DNA of 64,000 bases from Klebsiella grimontii (GCF_900200035.1 NZ_FZTC01000015.1:1-64000), one strand, 5' to 3'. Counted from the first letter of the stretch, positions 1-9,576 are shown. The notes: generated from the letters alone by a model not told the origin. Numbers and translations are program-made.

Positions 1-11
1 CTGCCAGGCAT
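1..11 (+). rRNA. rrf: 5S rRNA, 3' end only
   Basis: The first 11 bases, ctgccaggcat, match the 3' end of enterobacterial 5S rRNA. The rest of the gene lies outside the window. In E. coli an rRNA operon (rrnH) ends in 5S-aspU and is followed by dkgB, the same order as here, which supports the call despite the short stretch. Confidence 0.8.
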
Positions 12-64
12 CAAATTAAGTAGTAAGCCGGTGCATTAATCCGGTGGTTACAGAAGTATTCGGT

Positions 65-141
65 GGAGCGGTAGTTCAGTCGGTTAGAATACCTGCCTGT
101 CACGCAGGGGGTCGCGGGTTCGAGTCCCGTCCGTTCCGCCA
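65..141 (+). tRNA. aspU: tRNA-Asp (GUC), distal gene of an rRNA operon
   Basis: A 77-base cloverleaf sequence runs from GGAGCGG to CCGCCA. The acceptor arms pair (ggagcgg with ccgttcc), the anticodon loop ctgtcac carries GUC, the T-arm has ggttcgagtcc, and CCA is encoded. It matches E. coli tRNA-Asp. It lies 53 bases after the 5S end and before dkgB, as aspU does in E. coli. An identical copy is at 9493-9569. Confidence 0.97.
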
Positions 142-147
142 CTTATT

Positions 148-179
148 AAAAGCCCTGAGCATTTGCTCAGGGCTTTTTC
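148..179 (+). terminator. Rho-independent terminator of the rRNA/tRNA operon
   Basis: The sequence agccctgagc, loop atttg, gctcagggct forms a GC-rich hairpin followed by a run of T. It lies directly downstream of the tRNA and ends the rrn-aspU transcript. Confidence 0.9.
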
Positions 180-304
180 TTTACCTGTTGTTTAATTATT
201 GCTGTTTTAGCAAAAATCCTCTGCATTTAGCGCTCTTTTTCTCAATCTTCTCGTTGGTCATAATTGTCCTCGTTAACCGATATGAATGAAGAAAGAGGAA
301 AATC

Positions 305-1108
305 ATGACAATCCCTGTATTTGGTCTTGGGACCTTCCGTCTGAAAGATGACGTGGTTATTACATCTGTAAAAACGGCGCTTGAACTGGGCTATCGCACC
401 ATTGATACCGCGCAAATCTATGATAATGAAGCTGCTGTGGGTCAGGCGATTGCAGAAAGCGGCGTTGCGCGCAATGAACTGTTCATCACCACCAAGATCT
501 GGATTGAAAATCTCAACAAAGAGAAGCTGATCGCCAGCCTGAAAGAGAGCCTGCAGAAGCTGCGTACTGACTATGTCGATCTGACGTTAATCCACTGGCC
601 GTCGCCAAATGATGCCGTTGCGGTTGAAGAGTTTATGGCCGCGCTGCTGGAAGCGAAAAAACAGGGGCTGACCCGTCAGATTGGTATCTCTAACTTCACT
701 ATTCCGCTGATGGAGCGCGCAATTGCTGCCGTTGGCGCGGAGAACATCGCGACCAACCAGATTGAACTCTCTCCGTATCTGCAGAACCGTAAAGTGGTTA
801 ATTGGGCACGTGAACACGGTATCCATATCACCTCTTACATGACGCTGGCCTACGGTAAGGCGCTGAAAGATGAAGCGATCGCACGTATCGCGGCGAAATA
901 CGATGCCACGCCGGCGCAGGTTATCCTGGCCTGGGCAATGGGCGAAGGTTATGCGGTAATCCCGTCTTCGACTAAGCGCGAAAACCTGGCAAGCAATCTC
1001 AAAGCTCAGGATCTGCAGCTGGATGAAGACGATCGCCAGGCGATCGCCGCGCTGGACTGCAACGATCGTCTGGTTAGCCCGGACGGTCTGGCGCCTGAAT
1101 GGGACTAA
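305..1108 (+). CDS. dkgB: 2,5-diketo-D-gluconate reductase B (aldo-keto reductase)
   Basis: This 267-residue cytosolic NADPH-dependent aldo-keto reductase matches E. coli DkgB (YafB) over its full length. The family reduces 2,5-diketogluconate, methylglyoxal and other carbonyls. The expected catalytic residues are visible: Asp and Tyr in IDTAQIYDN, Lys in ITTKIW and His in LIHWP. The coenzyme-binding [10 protein letters not shown] motif lies near residue 220. A purine-rich ribosome-binding site (gaaagaggaa) precedes the ATG. It is transcribed alone, downstream of the rRNA terminator and convergent with yafC. Its position after aspU is the same as in E. coli. Confidence 0.96.
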   Translation: MTIPVFGLGTFRLKDDVVITSVKTALELGYRTIDTAQIYDNEAAVGQAIAESGVARNELFITTKIWIENLNKEKLIASLKESLQKLRTDYVDLTLIHWPSPNDAVAVEEFMAALLEAKKQGLTRQIGISNFTIPLMERAIAAVGAENIATNQIELSPYLQNRKVVNWAREHGIHITSYMTLAYGKALKDEAIARIAAKYDATPAQVILAWAMGEGYAVIPSSTKRENLASNLKAQDLQLDEDDRQAIAALDCNDRLVSPDGLAPEWD

Positions 1109-1138
1109 TTTAACCCCCATCTGTACTCTACAACCCTG

Positions 1139-2041
1139 TTACAGCTCCTTCGGGAGCTGTTTTACATGCTCGCTAAGAAAGTCGATAAAGGCTCTGATCC
1201 GCGTGCTTACGGCCCTGTCGCTGTAGTAAACCGCGCTAAACGGCATTTCAATCGGCAGCCGTTTGTCAGCCAGCAGCTCGACAAACGCCCCTTCAGCAAT
1301 CTCCTTATCCACCATGTAGTCCGACAGACAGGCGATTCCGTTACCGGCCAGGCACAGCTGCTTAAGCGTTTCTCCGCTATTGGAAGATATCTCGCTTTCG
1401 ATTTCCAGTAGCTGACCATCACAGCAGGAGATTGGCCATGTATTCAATGAAACGGGTTCGCTAAAGCCCAGACACTGATGATGTTTTAGCTCAGCGACGC
1501 TTTGCGGCGTTCCATGGCGAGCAAGATAGTCCGGTGAAGCGATAATTTTGCGGTAGCTATTGAACAATGGCCTGGCGCGCAGGCTGGAGTCGGTCAGCGT
1601 ACCGGCGCGGATCGCGACGTCGACTTTCCGCTCGATCAGATTGATAAAGGTTTCTGACGAAACCAGCGTAAGGTTCATCTCCGGGTAGCGCTCGCGGAAG
1701 GGTCTTATCAAAGGCATCAGAAAATGCAGTATCACCGGCGTTGCGGCGTCAACCCGTAACAGACCTCTTGGCGTCGTACGGCTCTCCAGAAGCTCATTCT
1801 CGGCAGCGGCCATCTCCTGAAGCACAACCTGCATGCGACGGAAATAACGCTCTCCCTCTTCAGTCAGGCTTAGCTGACGGGTCGTACGATTAAGCAGGCT
1901 CACGCCGAGCTTTGATTCCAGCTTTTTCACCGCCCGGCTGACGGCGGAATTAGCCTGACCTAGCTGTTCGGCTGCGCGACTAAAGCTGCCGCTTTCAACC
2001 ACGGCGACAAAAATGGCGATTTCTTCTGAGGTAGCTCTCAT
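1139..2041 (-). CDS. yafC: LysR-family transcriptional regulator YafC
   Basis: This 300-residue LysR-type regulator has an N-terminal winged helix-turn-helix ([20 protein letters not shown], about residues 19-38) and a C-terminal effector-binding domain. It closely matches E. coli YafC, whose inducer is unknown. It is divergent from an MFS efflux-type gene across about 100 bp. This is the usual layout for a LysR protein controlling its neighbour, so that transporter is the inferred target. Its 3' end lies 30 bp from dkgB, in convergent orientation. Confidence 0.92.
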   Translation of the reverse strand: MRATSEEIAIFVAVVESGSFSRAAEQLGQANSAVSRAVKKLESKLGVSLLNRTTRQLSLTEEGERYFRRMQVVLQEMAAAENELLESRTTPRGLLRVDAATPVILHFLMPLIRPFRERYPEMNLTLVSSETFINLIERKVDVAIRAGTLTDSSLRARPLFNSYRKIIASPDYLARHGTPQSVAELKHHQCLGFSEPVSLNTWPISCCDGQLLEIESEISSNSGETLKQLCLAGNGIACLSDYMVDKEIAEGAFVELLADKRLPIEMPFSAVYYSDRAVSTRIRAFIDFLSEHVKQLPKEL

Positions 2042-2145
2042 TATTGCACCTGTGGCAAAATTCTATTGATACTTTGGCTATTTTTGTTATTAAAACATCT
2101 CTTCATACTACGTGTCATCTTAATCATGTTGATACGGAGTACATT
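2042..2145. promoter_or_regulatory. Divergent control region between yafC and the MFS gene
   Basis: These 104 AT-rich bases separate the two divergent starts and must hold both promoters and any LysR operator. The segment around 2060-2110 (ttgatac, ttttgttattaaaac) is AT-rich, but I cannot assign a precise LysR box. The region is called from gene layout only. Confidence 0.45.
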
Positions 2146-3336
2146 ATGCCGCTGGCGCTACTGGCCTTAACTATCGGTGCCTTTGCTATTGGCACGACCG
2201 AATTTGTCATCGTGGGCCTGGTGCCCACTATCGCAGAACAACTTGCTATTTCGCTCCCCTCTGCGGGGCTGCTGGTTTCGATCTATGCACTCGGCGTGGC
2301 GATTGGCGCCCCGGTACTCACCGCGCTGACCGGGCGGATGCCGCGTAAACAACTGCTGCTCGCGTTAATGGCACTGTTTACCGCCGGCAACCTGCTGGCC
2401 TGGCAGGCGCCGGGCTATGAAACTCTGGTTCTGGCACGCCTGCTGACGGGGCTGGCGCACGGGGTTTTCTTTTCGATCGGATCGACAATTGCGACCAGCC
2501 TGGTCCCGAAAGAGAAAGCGGCTTCGGCGATTGCGATTATGTTTGGCGGTCTGACTGTTGCGCTGGTGACCGGGGTGCCATTAGGCACCTTTATCGGCCA
2601 ACATTTTGGCTGGCGTGAGACGTTCCTCGCCGTGTCGATCCTTGGCGTCATTGCGTTAATGAGCAGCCTTATTCTGGTGCCGAATAACATTCCTGGCCGT
2701 GTCAGCGCGGGATTGCGCGCCCAGCTGCAGGTTCTGACCCATCCTCGTTTGCTGATTATCTACGCCATTACTGCTTTAGGATATGGCGGCGTATTTACCG
2801 CTTTTACCTTCCTGGCGCCGATGATGCAGGATCTTGCCGGATTTAGCCCAGCGGCCGTTAGCTGGATCCTCCTCGGCTACGGTGTATCTGTGGCGGTGGG
2901 CAACGTATGGGGCGGAAGGCTGGCGGATAAACACGGCGCCGTGCCCGCGCTGAAGCTGATTTTTGCCGCGTTAGTTGCTTTACTTCTGATCTTTCAATTT
3001 ACGGCCAGTTTGCAGTATGCGGCGCTGGCGACGGTATTGGTGATGGGCATCTTTGCTTTTGGTAACGTTCCGGGCCTGCAGGTGTACGTGGTGCAGAAAG
3101 CGGAGCAGTATACCCCTGGCGCGGTTGACGTTGCCTCTGGCCTGAATATTGCCGCCTTTAATATCGGGATTGCCTTAGGATCGGTGATTGGCGGTCAGAC
3201 GGTAGAGCATTATGGTCTGGCTCAGACGCCGTGGATTGGCGCGTTAATTGTTCTGGTCGCACTGTTACTGGTGGTTCTCAGCGGTCGGCTCGATAGGCCT
3301 CGGCGCCGTACTACGGCTCTTTCCGTAGAAGGATAA
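2146..3336 (+). CDS. MFS transporter, DHA1/YdhP-like efflux family
   Basis: This 396-residue inner-membrane protein has about 12 hydrophobic segments. The N-terminal [15 protein letters not shown] and the TGRMPRK loop between helices 2 and 3 are typical of the drug:H+ antiporter-1 group that includes YdhP and sugar-efflux carriers. The substrate is unknown. I chose the ATG at 2146 because it follows tacggag and opens directly into the first membrane helix. A longer frame upstream has no counterpart in the family. It is divergent from yafC, which probably regulates it. It is not part of the E. coli K-12 yafC-yafD interval. Confidence 0.88.
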   Translation: MPLALLALTIGAFAIGTTEFVIVGLVPTIAEQLAISLPSAGLLVSIYALGVAIGAPVLTALTGRMPRKQLLLALMALFTAGNLLAWQAPGYETLVLARLLTGLAHGVFFSIGSTIATSLVPKEKAASAIAIMFGGLTVALVTGVPLGTFIGQHFGWRETFLAVSILGVIALMSSLILVPNNIPGRVSAGLRAQLQVLTHPRLLIIYAITALGYGGVFTAFTFLAPMMQDLAGFSPAAVSWILLGYGVSVAVGNVWGGRLADKHGAVPALKLIFAALVALLLIFQFTASLQYAALATVLVMGIFAFGNVPGLQVYVVQKAEQYTPGAVDVASGLNIAAFNIGIALGSVIGGQTVEHYGLAQTPWIGALIVLVALLLVVLSGRLDRPRRRTTALSVEG

Positions 3337-3379
3337 AGGTTTCTGGCAAATTGCATTGAAAGTGTATACAAAAATCCCT

Positions 3380-3421
3380 ATAACAGAAGAACCAGCCGCA
3401 GTCGGGCTGGTTTCCTGTTAT
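3380..3421 (+). terminator. Long imperfect inverted repeat after the MFS gene
   Basis: Arms of about 18 bases (3380-3397 and 3404-3421, ataacagaagaaccagcc against gggctggtttcctgttat) pair with a few mismatches around a 6-base loop. The core is accagcc/ggctggt. It lies between the MFS stop and the yafD start. A terminator for the MFS transcript or an attenuator of yafD are both possible, because the yafD ATG lies only 9 bases after it. Confidence 0.55.
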
Positions 3422-3430
3422 CGAGGTTTG

Positions 3431-4237
3431 ATGCCTAAATTGCGAAAGAATACCTATGCCATGCGCTATGTCGCCGGACAACCCGCGGAGAGAATCTTAC
3501 CTCCGGGGTCGTTTGCTGGCATGACTCCGGCTTTTCCGGCCGGGGTACCGTTAAGCTCGGATGAGAAAATCCGCGTGCTGGTGTGGAACATCTTCAAGCA
3601 ACAGCGCGCCGAGTGGAAATCCGTGCTTAATAATTTCGGTAAAGATGCTCACCTGGTGTTATTGCAGGAAGCGCAAACCACGCCTGAGTTAGTGAAATTC
3701 GCCACCTCCAACTATCTGGCCGCGGACCAGGTTCCGGCTCTGGTGCTCCCGCAGCATCCTTCCGGGGTCATGACGTTAGCTTCCGCGCACCCCATTTATT
3801 GCTGCCCTCTGCGCGAACGCGAGCCTATCCTGCGGCTGGCAAAGTCAGCGTTGGTCACCGTTTACCCGTTACCGGATTCCCGTCTGCTGATGGTGGTGAA
3901 TATCCACGCGGTCAATTTTAGTCTTGGCGTTGATGTCTACAGCAAACAGCTGCTGCCGATTGGCGACCAGATTGCCCATCACAGCGGGCCGGTGATAATG
4001 GCGGGCGACTTTAACGCCTGGAGCCGTCCGCGAATGAACGCTTTGTATCGCTTTGCGCGTGAAATGTCGCTGCGCGAAGTCCGCTTCTCTGACGATCAGC
4101 GCCGTCGCACTTTTGGTCGTCCGCTTGATTTTGTGTTTTATCGGGGGTTAAGCGTGCACGACGCTTCCGTGCTGGTGACCCGCGCCTCCGATCACAACCC
4201 TCTACTAGTCGAATTCAGTCCCGGCAAGCCTGATTAA
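3431..4237 (+). CDS. yafD: Endonuclease/exonuclease/phosphatase-fold protein YafD
   Basis: This 269-residue protein of the endonuclease/exonuclease/phosphatase fold matches E. coli YafD, whose substrate is not established. The fold's metal and catalytic motifs are seen: [32 protein letters not shown] and SDHNPL at the C-terminus. I chose the ATG at 3431 because it opens with [13 protein letters not shown], close to the E. coli N-terminus. The frame continues upstream to 3356, but only from a TTG and through the hairpin. It is probably co-transcribed with yafE. Confidence 0.9.
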   Translation: MPKLRKNTYAMRYVAGQPAERILPPGSFAGMTPAFPAGVPLSSDEKIRVLVWNIFKQQRAEWKSVLNNFGKDAHLVLLQEAQTTPELVKFATSNYLAADQVPALVLPQHPSGVMTLASAHPIYCCPLREREPILRLAKSALVTVYPLPDSRLLMVVNIHAVNFSLGVDVYSKQLLPIGDQIAHHSGPVIMAGDFNAWSRPRMNALYRFAREMSLREVRFSDDQRRRTFGRPLDFVFYRGLSVHDASVLVTRASDHNPLLVEFSPGKPD

Positions 4238-4258
4238 TTAAGGTATGTCAGGCTTGCC
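4223..4258 (+). repeat. Perfect 11-bp inverted repeat spanning the yafD stop
   Basis: ggcaagcctga (4223-4233) and tcaggcttgcc (4248-4258) pair perfectly around a 14-base loop that holds the yafD stop codon. No T-run follows, so a classic terminator is unlikely. An mRNA 3'-end or processing hairpin between yafD and yafE fits better. Confidence 0.6.
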
Positions 4259-4321
4259 ATGGGGCAGGCCTGCATATGCATGGTGCTGCCTTTATTACTC
4301 AAACTACCGAAGGACAATGCA

Positions 4322-5092
4322 ATGACAACACGCTCTCATCATGACAACGTCGAAAAACAGTTTGGCTCACAGGCCAGCGCCTACCTGACCAGCGCCGTAC
4401 ACGCTTCCGGGCGGGATTTACAGCGCCTGGCCGAACGGCTGGCGGACTTCCCGCAGGCCCACGTGCTGGATATGGGATGCGGCGCCGGACACGCCAGCTT
4501 TGCGGCGGCAGGGCAGGTTGCCCAGGTGACGGCATATGATTTATCCAGCCAGATGCTGGACGTGGTGGCTCAGGCCGCAAGGGATAAAGGTTTCACCAAT
4601 ATCGCCACTCAGCAGGGCTACGCTGAATCATTGCCTTTCGCTGATGCCAGCTTTGATGTGGCGATCAGCCGTTATTCTGCGCATCACTGGCACGACGTCG
4701 GCCAGGCATTGCGCGAAGTGAAGCGGGTGCTGAAGCCGGGTGGGGTGATGATTATTATGGATGTGATGTCGCCCGGTCACCCTGTTCGCGACGTCTGGCT
4801 GCAAACCGTTGAAGCCCTGCGCGATACTTCCCATGTCCGCAACTACTCCAGCGGCGAGTGGCTGGCAATGGCGAGCGAGGCCGGTTTGGTGATAAATCAT
4901 CTGCTGACCGATCGCTTGCCTCTGGAGTTCAGCTCATGGGTCGCGCGGATGCGGACGCCTGCGGCGCTGACGGAGGCGATTCGTTTATACCAGGACAGCG
5001 CATCAGCGGAGGTTAAGGCCTATTTTGCCTTGCAGCAGGACGGTTCGTTCACCAGCGATACGATTATGTTTGAGGCCCATAAGGCAATCTAA
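4322..5092 (+). CDS. yafE: Class I SAM-dependent methyltransferase YafE
   Basis: This 256-residue cytosolic methyltransferase has motif I VLDMGCGAGHASF near residue 45, the acidic ribose-binding segment YDLSSQML, and VKRVLKPGGVMIIMD as post-motif strands. It resembles UbiE/Coq5-type enzymes and matches E. coli YafE, whose substrate is unknown. I chose the ATG at 4322 because it follows ggacaatgca and begins MTTRSHHDNVEKQFG, like the family. The 21-codon upstream extension looks non-coding. It ends 14 bp before a bidirectional terminator. Confidence 0.9.
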   Translation: MTTRSHHDNVEKQFGSQASAYLTSAVHASGRDLQRLAERLADFPQAHVLDMGCGAGHASFAAAGQVAQVTAYDLSSQMLDVVAQAARDKGFTNIATQQGYAESLPFADASFDVAISRYSAHHWHDVGQALREVKRVLKPGGVMIIMDVMSPGHPVRDVWLQTVEALRDTSHVRNYSSGEWLAMASEAGLVINHLLTDRLPLEFSSWVARMRTPAALTEAIRLYQDSASAEVKAYFALQQDGSFTSDTIMFEAHKAI

Positions 5093-5106
5093 CCCAGAGA
5101 TAAAAC

Positions 5107-5133
5107 AAAAGGCACCGCGAGGGTGCCTTTTTT
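5107..5133. terminator. Bidirectional terminator between yafE and mltD
   Basis: aaaaggcaccgcgagggtgccttttt forms a compact hairpin (ggcacc/ggtgcc) with A-rich and T-rich flanks, so it can end transcripts from both convergent genes. Confidence 0.9.
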
Positions 5134-5149
5134 AATGCCTGCTGAATCA

Positions 5150-6517
5150 TCAGGATTCTGGTCTGTCGCTGTTCTTCACATACAGCGTTAGCTGATCGCC
5201 GGGCTTGAGGTTGCCAGTATCGCTATTCCAGCGCATCACATCGCGGATGTTCACGCCATGACGTTTCGCAATGCTCGACAGAGAGTCGCCTTTACGTACG
5301 CGATAGGTAATGCTATCGCTATTGTTCGCCAGACGTTCCGCGCTGCTGCCTGCGCCAATCACCAGATTCTGCCCCACTTTCAGGCCAGAGCCGCGAATGC
5401 CGTTCCACTGCTGCAGATCTTTCGCTGATACCCCGAGACGCGATGCAATGCCGGAAAGGGTATCACCGGAGCGCACCTGGTAGCTGCGGCTGGTCAACGG
5501 TCTGTTGTCTGCAAGCTGAGTCGGCTGTACGGCGGCAATATCGCCAGAGGCCAAAGATTCACGCAGCTGCGCCGCGTGCTTCTGCGGAACCAGGACGTAA
5601 TTGGGGCCGTTTGCACCCAGAGTCGACCCCTTCACGCCGGCGTTGAACGTTTTCAGCTTGCTGACAGGCATTCCTGCCATATCCGCCAGTTGTGAAATCT
5701 CAACCGGACTATCGAGGCGTACACGCGCCAGGGCACGGCTTTCGTCTGCCGTCGGCAGCCTTATGCCATACCGCTTGCTGTTCTTGAGTATATCGCTCAG
5801 GGCCAGCATTTTGGGTACGTATATTTTGGTTTCCTGCGGTAATGACAGCGACCAGAAATCGGTGGGTTTACCCCGTGATTTGTTCGCTTTGATAGCCTTC
5901 ATTACCCGGCCTTCGCCGCTGTTATACGCCGCGACGGTTAACAACCAGTCGCCGTCGAACATTTTGTTCAGACGTTGCATCATGTTTAACGCTGCCGTAG
6001 TTGAGGCAACGATGTCACGACGCGCATCGTAACTGCGGGTCTGTTTCAAACCATAATTGCGCCCGGTGCTCGGAATGATCTGCCAGATGCCTGCGGCATT
6101 GGCGCCAGACGTTGCGTGCGGGTCAAAAGCGCTCTCCACTATGGGTAGTAATACCAGTTCCATTGGCATGTTACGTTTCTTAACTTGCCCGGCTATCCAG
6201 TACATATACGGCTCTGCCCGTAAAGTTACATCGTGGAGATAGCTCTTATTTCTTAAGTACTTCTGTTTTTGTTCGCGAATCCGGACATTTTCCGGAATTC
6301 CCATCTTTAGCTCGTCGCCTATCGAAGTCCACAGATCCTGGTCTTGCGCGTAGAAGGTTCCATCATCTAACCAGCGCGCTCGACTTGTGAACTTGCTTGC
6401 TTCCCCTTGACTCGCTGCAGAAAGGCTCTGTGCGTGCTGTTGTACGGTGCCATCGTTCTTAGACGCCTGGCACCCCACCAGCAGGACAGAGGCGAGTAAA
6501 ATCGCTCGTGCCTTCAT
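5150..6517 (-). CDS. mltD: Membrane-bound lytic murein transglycosylase D
   Basis: This 455-residue outer-membrane lipoprotein cleaves the glycan strands of peptidoglycan. The signal peptide ends in the lipobox LLVGC (Cys near residue 16). The SLT domain at about residues 110-230 holds the catalytic Glu in PIVESAFDPHATS followed by AAGIWQIIPSTG and AYNSGEGRV. Two LysM repeats near residues 345-390 and 402-447 (YQVRSGDTLSGIA and YRVRKGDSLSSIA) bind peptidoglycan. Length and order match E. coli MltD (452 residues). It lies upstream of nothing else on its strand except gloB, 71 bp away. Confidence 0.97.
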   Translation of the reverse strand: MKARAILLASVLLVGCQASKNDGTVQQHAQSLSAASQGEASKFTSRARWLDDGTFYAQDQDLWTSIGDELKMGIPENVRIREQKQKYLRNKSYLHDVTLRAEPYMYWIAGQVKKRNMPMELVLLPIVESAFDPHATSGANAAGIWQIIPSTGRNYGLKQTRSYDARRDIVASTTAALNMMQRLNKMFDGDWLLTVAAYNSGEGRVMKAIKANKSRGKPTDFWSLSLPQETKIYVPKMLALSDILKNSKRYGIRLPTADESRALARVRLDSPVEISQLADMAGMPVSKLKTFNAGVKGSTLGANGPNYVLVPQKHAAQLRESLASGDIAAVQPTQLADNRPLTSRSYQVRSGDTLSGIASRLGVSAKDLQQWNGIRGSGLKVGQNLVIGAGSSAERLANNSDSITYRVRKGDSLSSIAKRHGVNIRDVMRWNSDTGNLKPGDQLTLYVKNSDRPES

Positions 6518-6588
6518 GTGTGTGTCAATAGTTGCTTAAAAGACGAGCAAGGATAACGGTGAAGTCGGCTGAAGACAAGAATTAAATA

Positions 6589-7344
6589 TCAGAAGTCGTC
6601 TTTCTTTGACCTTAACCATGCAAATCGCTGAGCAGAGTGTTGCAAATTTGTTTCTTTGCTAATTTCTTTAATTAAATCATCATCATCTGTGCGAAGAAAT
6701 AAATTTATACGACGCTCATTTTTCAGAATTACGGGGAGTGTTTTTTGGTTTTTTGCACGTAACTCATTAACTTTGTGATAATAATCATTTATATCCCTAT
6801 CATGGGGAAGGATGCTCATTGCAAACTTCATATTTGCTAATGTGTACTCATGTGCGCAACATATTAAGGTTTCGTCAGGGAGGGCGTTAATCTTCTTAAA
6901 TGATTGATACATCTGCTCTGCAGTCCCTTCGAACAGTCTGCCGCAGCCGCCGGAAAACATTGTGTCGCCACAAAATAGATAAGGTGCGCTGAAGAAACAG
7001 ATGTGTCCTAAAGTGTGACCTGGCGTGGCAAAAATAGAAAATTCGCGGCCCAAAACAGAGATGCTTTCTCCGTCCTTGACGATGTGGGTTATGCCCTTAT
7101 CCTGGGTTTCTGCCGGTCCGTAAACCGCTATGGCCGGAAATTTTTCCCGCAGTTTTTTTACGCCGCCAACGTGGTCGTGGTGATGATGCGTCAACAGGAT
7201 AGCTTCCGGCTGCCAGCGATTTTGTTCAATGGCGGCGAGTACCGGAGCGGCTTCTCCCGGGTCGACTATCAGGCAGCGCCCGCTATCTTCACTAAGAACC
7301 CAGATGTAGTTGTCCTGAAATGCGGGAATACTGATAAGATTCAT
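6589..7344 (-). CDS. gloB: Hydroxyacylglutathione hydrolase (glyoxalase II)
   Basis: This 251-residue cytosolic metallo-beta-lactamase-fold enzyme hydrolyses S-D-lactoylglutathione to D-lactate and glutathione, the second step of methylglyoxal detoxification. The metal motif [10 protein letters not shown] lies near residue 52, with [10 protein letters not shown] and [15 protein letters not shown] after it and [10 protein letters not shown] as the substrate loop. It matches E. coli GloB. The 3' half is visibly richer in A and T than its neighbours. It is divergent from yafS with 32 bp between the starts. Confidence 0.96.
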   Translation of the reverse strand: MNLISIPAFQDNYIWVLSEDSGRCLIVDPGEAAPVLAAIEQNRWQPEAILLTHHHHDHVGGVKKLREKFPAIAVYGPAETQDKGITHIVKDGESISVLGREFSIFATPGHTLGHICFFSAPYLFCGDTMFSGGCGRLFEGTAEQMYQSFKKINALPDETLICCAHEYTLANMKFAMSILPHDRDINDYYHKVNELRAKNQKTLPVILKNERRINLFLRTDDDDLIKEISKETNLQHSAQRFAWLRSKKDDF

Positions 7345-7376
7345 AAATTACCTCTAATGCGTAGCGGAAGGTTGCG

Positions 7377-8099
7377 ATGAAGCCGGCAAGGATACCTCAA
7401 ACAGTTACAGCGCCAGAGCACTGGTCCAGCATGCCGTGGGGCGAATACTACCGCGAGTCGCTGGAACGGCAGATGAAGCCCTGGCTCGCTAAATTATATG
7501 GCTTTCATTTACTTAAGATTGGCAATCTGAGCGCGGAAATCAATACTGAATCCTGTGCGATTTCCCATCAGGTGAATGTCTCTTTACAAGGAAATCCGGT
7601 GCAGGTAAAGGCCGATCCGCTGCATTTGCCTTTTGCCGAGAAGTCGGTCGATGCCTGCCTGCTGGCGCATACCTTACCGTGGTGCAGCGATCCGCATCGA
7701 CTGCTGCGGGAAGCGGATAGAGTGCTGATCGACGATGGCTGGATAATTTTAACCAGTTTTAACCCCATGAGCCTGATGGGTTTACGTAAGCTGGTGCCGG
7801 TATTACGCAATAAGCCCCCCTATAACAGCCGCATGTTCACCTTAACGCGTCAGATGGATTGGCTGGGGTTGCTTAATTTTGAAGTTATGCATTATGGGGG
7901 CTATCAGGTCCTTCCCTGGTCGCGCCACGGGGGGAAAATGCTCAGTACGCATCTCCCGGCGTTGGGATGTCTGCAGCTGATCATTGCCCGTAAACGCACT
8001 ATCCCGTTGACGCTAAACCCGATGAAATCGGGCAAAGCAAAAAAACGAATACCGCAGGCGGTAGGCGCCACGCGTCAGTGGCGCAAGGGGCAGAATTAG
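7377..8099 (+). CDS. yafS: Class I SAM-dependent methyltransferase-like protein YafS
   Basis: This 240-residue protein matches E. coli YafS. It carries methyltransferase-like segments [24 protein letters not shown] and [22 protein letters not shown], but the glycine-rich motif I is weak, so activity is uncertain. The C-terminal tail is very basic (GKAKKRIP). The stop codon overlaps the stop of rnhA by four bases on the other strand. It is divergent from gloB. Confidence 0.88.
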   Translation: MKPARIPQTVTAPEHWSSMPWGEYYRESLERQMKPWLAKLYGFHLLKIGNLSAEINTESCAISHQVNVSLQGNPVQVKADPLHLPFAEKSVDACLLAHTLPWCSDPHRLLREADRVLIDDGWIILTSFNPMSLMGLRKLVPVLRNKPPYNSRMFTLTRQMDWLGLLNFEVMHYGGYQVLPWSRHGGKMLSTHLPALGCLQLIIARKRTIPLTLNPMKSGKAKKRIPQAVGATRQWRKGQN

Positions 8100-8563
8100 C
8101 TTTCCGCCTGATAACCGATGTCGTCCCGGGTTGGGTTAGATGCCGCCGAGCGCGCCAGTTCGTCGCAGCGTTCGTTTTCCGGATGCCCGGCGTGGCCTTT
8201 AACCCATTCCCATTTGATCTTGTGTTGACCCAGCGCGGCGTCCAGGCGCTGCCAGAGATCGACATTTTTTACCGGTTTCTTGTCCGCCGTCTTCCAGCCG
8301 CGTTTTTTCCAGTTGTGGATCCACTGCGTAATCCCCTGACGCACGTACTGGCTGTCGGTACTGAGGATCACTTCACAATGTTCTTTCAGCGCTTCCAGGG
8401 CGACGATGGCGGCCATCATCTCCATGCGGTTGTTCGTTGTAAGGTTAAAGCCTTCGCTAAAAGTTTTTTCTTTCCCGCGATAGCGTAAAATCGCACCGTA
8501 GCCGCCGGGGCCTGGATTTCCCAGGCAAGAACCATCGGTGAAAATTTCTACCTGTTTGAGCAT
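8096..8563 (-). CDS. rnhA: Ribonuclease HI
   Basis: This 155-residue endonuclease degrades the RNA strand of RNA-DNA hybrids. The catalytic acids are recognisable in [36 protein letters not shown] and [10 protein letters not shown], and the basic handle is [14 protein letters not shown] chose the ATG at 8563 (MLKQVEIF), which gives the exact length of E. coli RNase HI. An 18-codon upstream extension is not in the family. It is divergent from dnaQ with 65 bp between starts, the classic rnhA-dnaQ arrangement. Confidence 0.97.
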   Translation of the reverse strand: MLKQVEIFTDGSCLGNPGPGGYGAILRYRGKEKTFSEGFNLTTNNRMEMMAAIVALEALKEHCEVILSTDSQYVRQGITQWIHNWKKRGWKTADKKPVKNVDLWQRLDAALGQHKIKWEWVKGHAGHPENERCDELARSAASNPTRDDIGYQAES

Positions 8564-8628
8564 CTCTGGTAGACTTCCTGTAATTGAAATCGATACGTAA
8601 AACGGTAAGTCTGACATAAATGACCGCT

Positions 8629-9360
8629 ATGAGCACTGCAATTACGCGACAGATCGTTCTCGATACCGAAACCACCGGTATGAATCAGATTGGTGCGCAC
8701 TATGAAGGGCACAAGATAATTGAAATCGGTGCGGTGGAGGTGATCAACCGCCGCCTGACCGGAAACAACTTCCACGTCTATTTAAAGCCGGACCGGCTGG
8801 TGGATCCTGAAGCGTTTGGCGTTCACGGCATTGCGGACGAATTCCTGATGGATAAGCCCGCGTTTGGCGATGTGGTCGATGAGTTCATCGACTATATCCG
8901 CGGCGCGGAGCTGGTCATCCATAACGCATCGTTTGATATCGGCTTTATGGATTATGAATTTGCGAAGCTGAATCGCGGAATTCCGAAGACGGATACCTTC
9001 TGTAAGGTGACCGACAGCCTGGCCCTGGCGCGTAAAATGTTCCCGGGCAAGCGTAACAGCCTTGATGCCCTCTGTTCACGTTATGAAATAGACAACAGCA
9101 AGCGAACGCTGCACGGCGCGTTGCTCGATGCCCAGATTCTGGCTGACGTCTATCTGATGATGACCGGCGGCCAGACGACGATGGCTTTCTCAATGGAAGG
9201 GGAAGGTCAGCAGCAGGCCGGAGAAATGGGCATTCAACGCGTTGTTCGCGCTGCCAGCAAATTACGGGTGGTTTATGCCTCCGATGAAGAGTTGATGAAC
9301 CATGAATCGCGGCTCGATCTGGTGCAAAAGAAAGGCGGAAGCTGCCTGTGGCGCGCCTGA
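8629..9360 (+). CDS. dnaQ: DNA polymerase III epsilon subunit (3'-5' proofreading exonuclease)
   Basis: This 243-residue subunit provides proofreading for the replicative polymerase. The ExoI motif is VLDTETTG near residue 10, ExoII is LVIHNASFDIGFM near residue 96 and ExoIII is LHGALLDAQILADVY near residue 160. The C-terminal tail ending KKGGSCLWRA binds the alpha subunit in E. coli. I chose the second ATG (8629, MSTAIT) because it gives the E. coli length. An in-frame ATG at 8620 would add three residues (MTA). It is divergent from rnhA and followed by a tRNA-Asp gene. Confidence 0.97.
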   Translation: MSTAITRQIVLDTETTGMNQIGAHYEGHKIIEIGAVEVINRRLTGNNFHVYLKPDRLVDPEAFGVHGIADEFLMDKPAFGDVVDEFIDYIRGAELVIHNASFDIGFMDYEFAKLNRGIPKTDTFCKVTDSLALARKMFPGKRNSLDALCSRYEIDNSKRTLHGALLDAQILADVYLMMTGGQTTMAFSMEGEGQQQAGEMGIQRVVRAASKLRVVYASDEELMNHESRLDLVQKKGGSCLWRA

Positions 9361-9492
9361 TTTACCCGTAAACGCGCTAAAAATAGCCTGATGGGCGATT
9401 TTTGCAGCAAGCGATTCAAAAATGAAGAAAAAGCGTTGACGGGGTAGAGGGGAATCCGTAATATTCGCCTCGTTCCCAAGGGAACAGTAAGT

Positions 9493-9569
9493 GGAGCGGT
9501 AGTTCAGTCGGTTAGAATACCTGCCTGTCACGCAGGGGGTCGCGGGTTCGAGTCCCGTCCGTTCCGCCA
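9493..9569 (+). tRNA. aspV: tRNA-Asp (GUC), single gene after dnaQ
   Basis: This gene is identical over 77 bases to the copy at 65-141, with anticodon GUC and encoded CCA. It occupies the aspV position of E. coli, between dnaQ and yafV. Its own hairpin terminator follows 7 bases later. Confidence 0.97.
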
Positions 9570-9576
9570 CTATTCA

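Noticed and set aside
44-289. 81-codon frame on the plus strand across the first tRNA
   Set aside because: It runs through the tRNA-Asp gene and its terminator, so the coding look is accidental.
9262-9570. 102-codon frame on the minus strand across dnaQ end and the second tRNA
   Set aside because: It is antisense to dnaQ and tRNA-Asp. The phrase GLEPATPCVTGR is the well-known false protein read antisense from tRNA genes.
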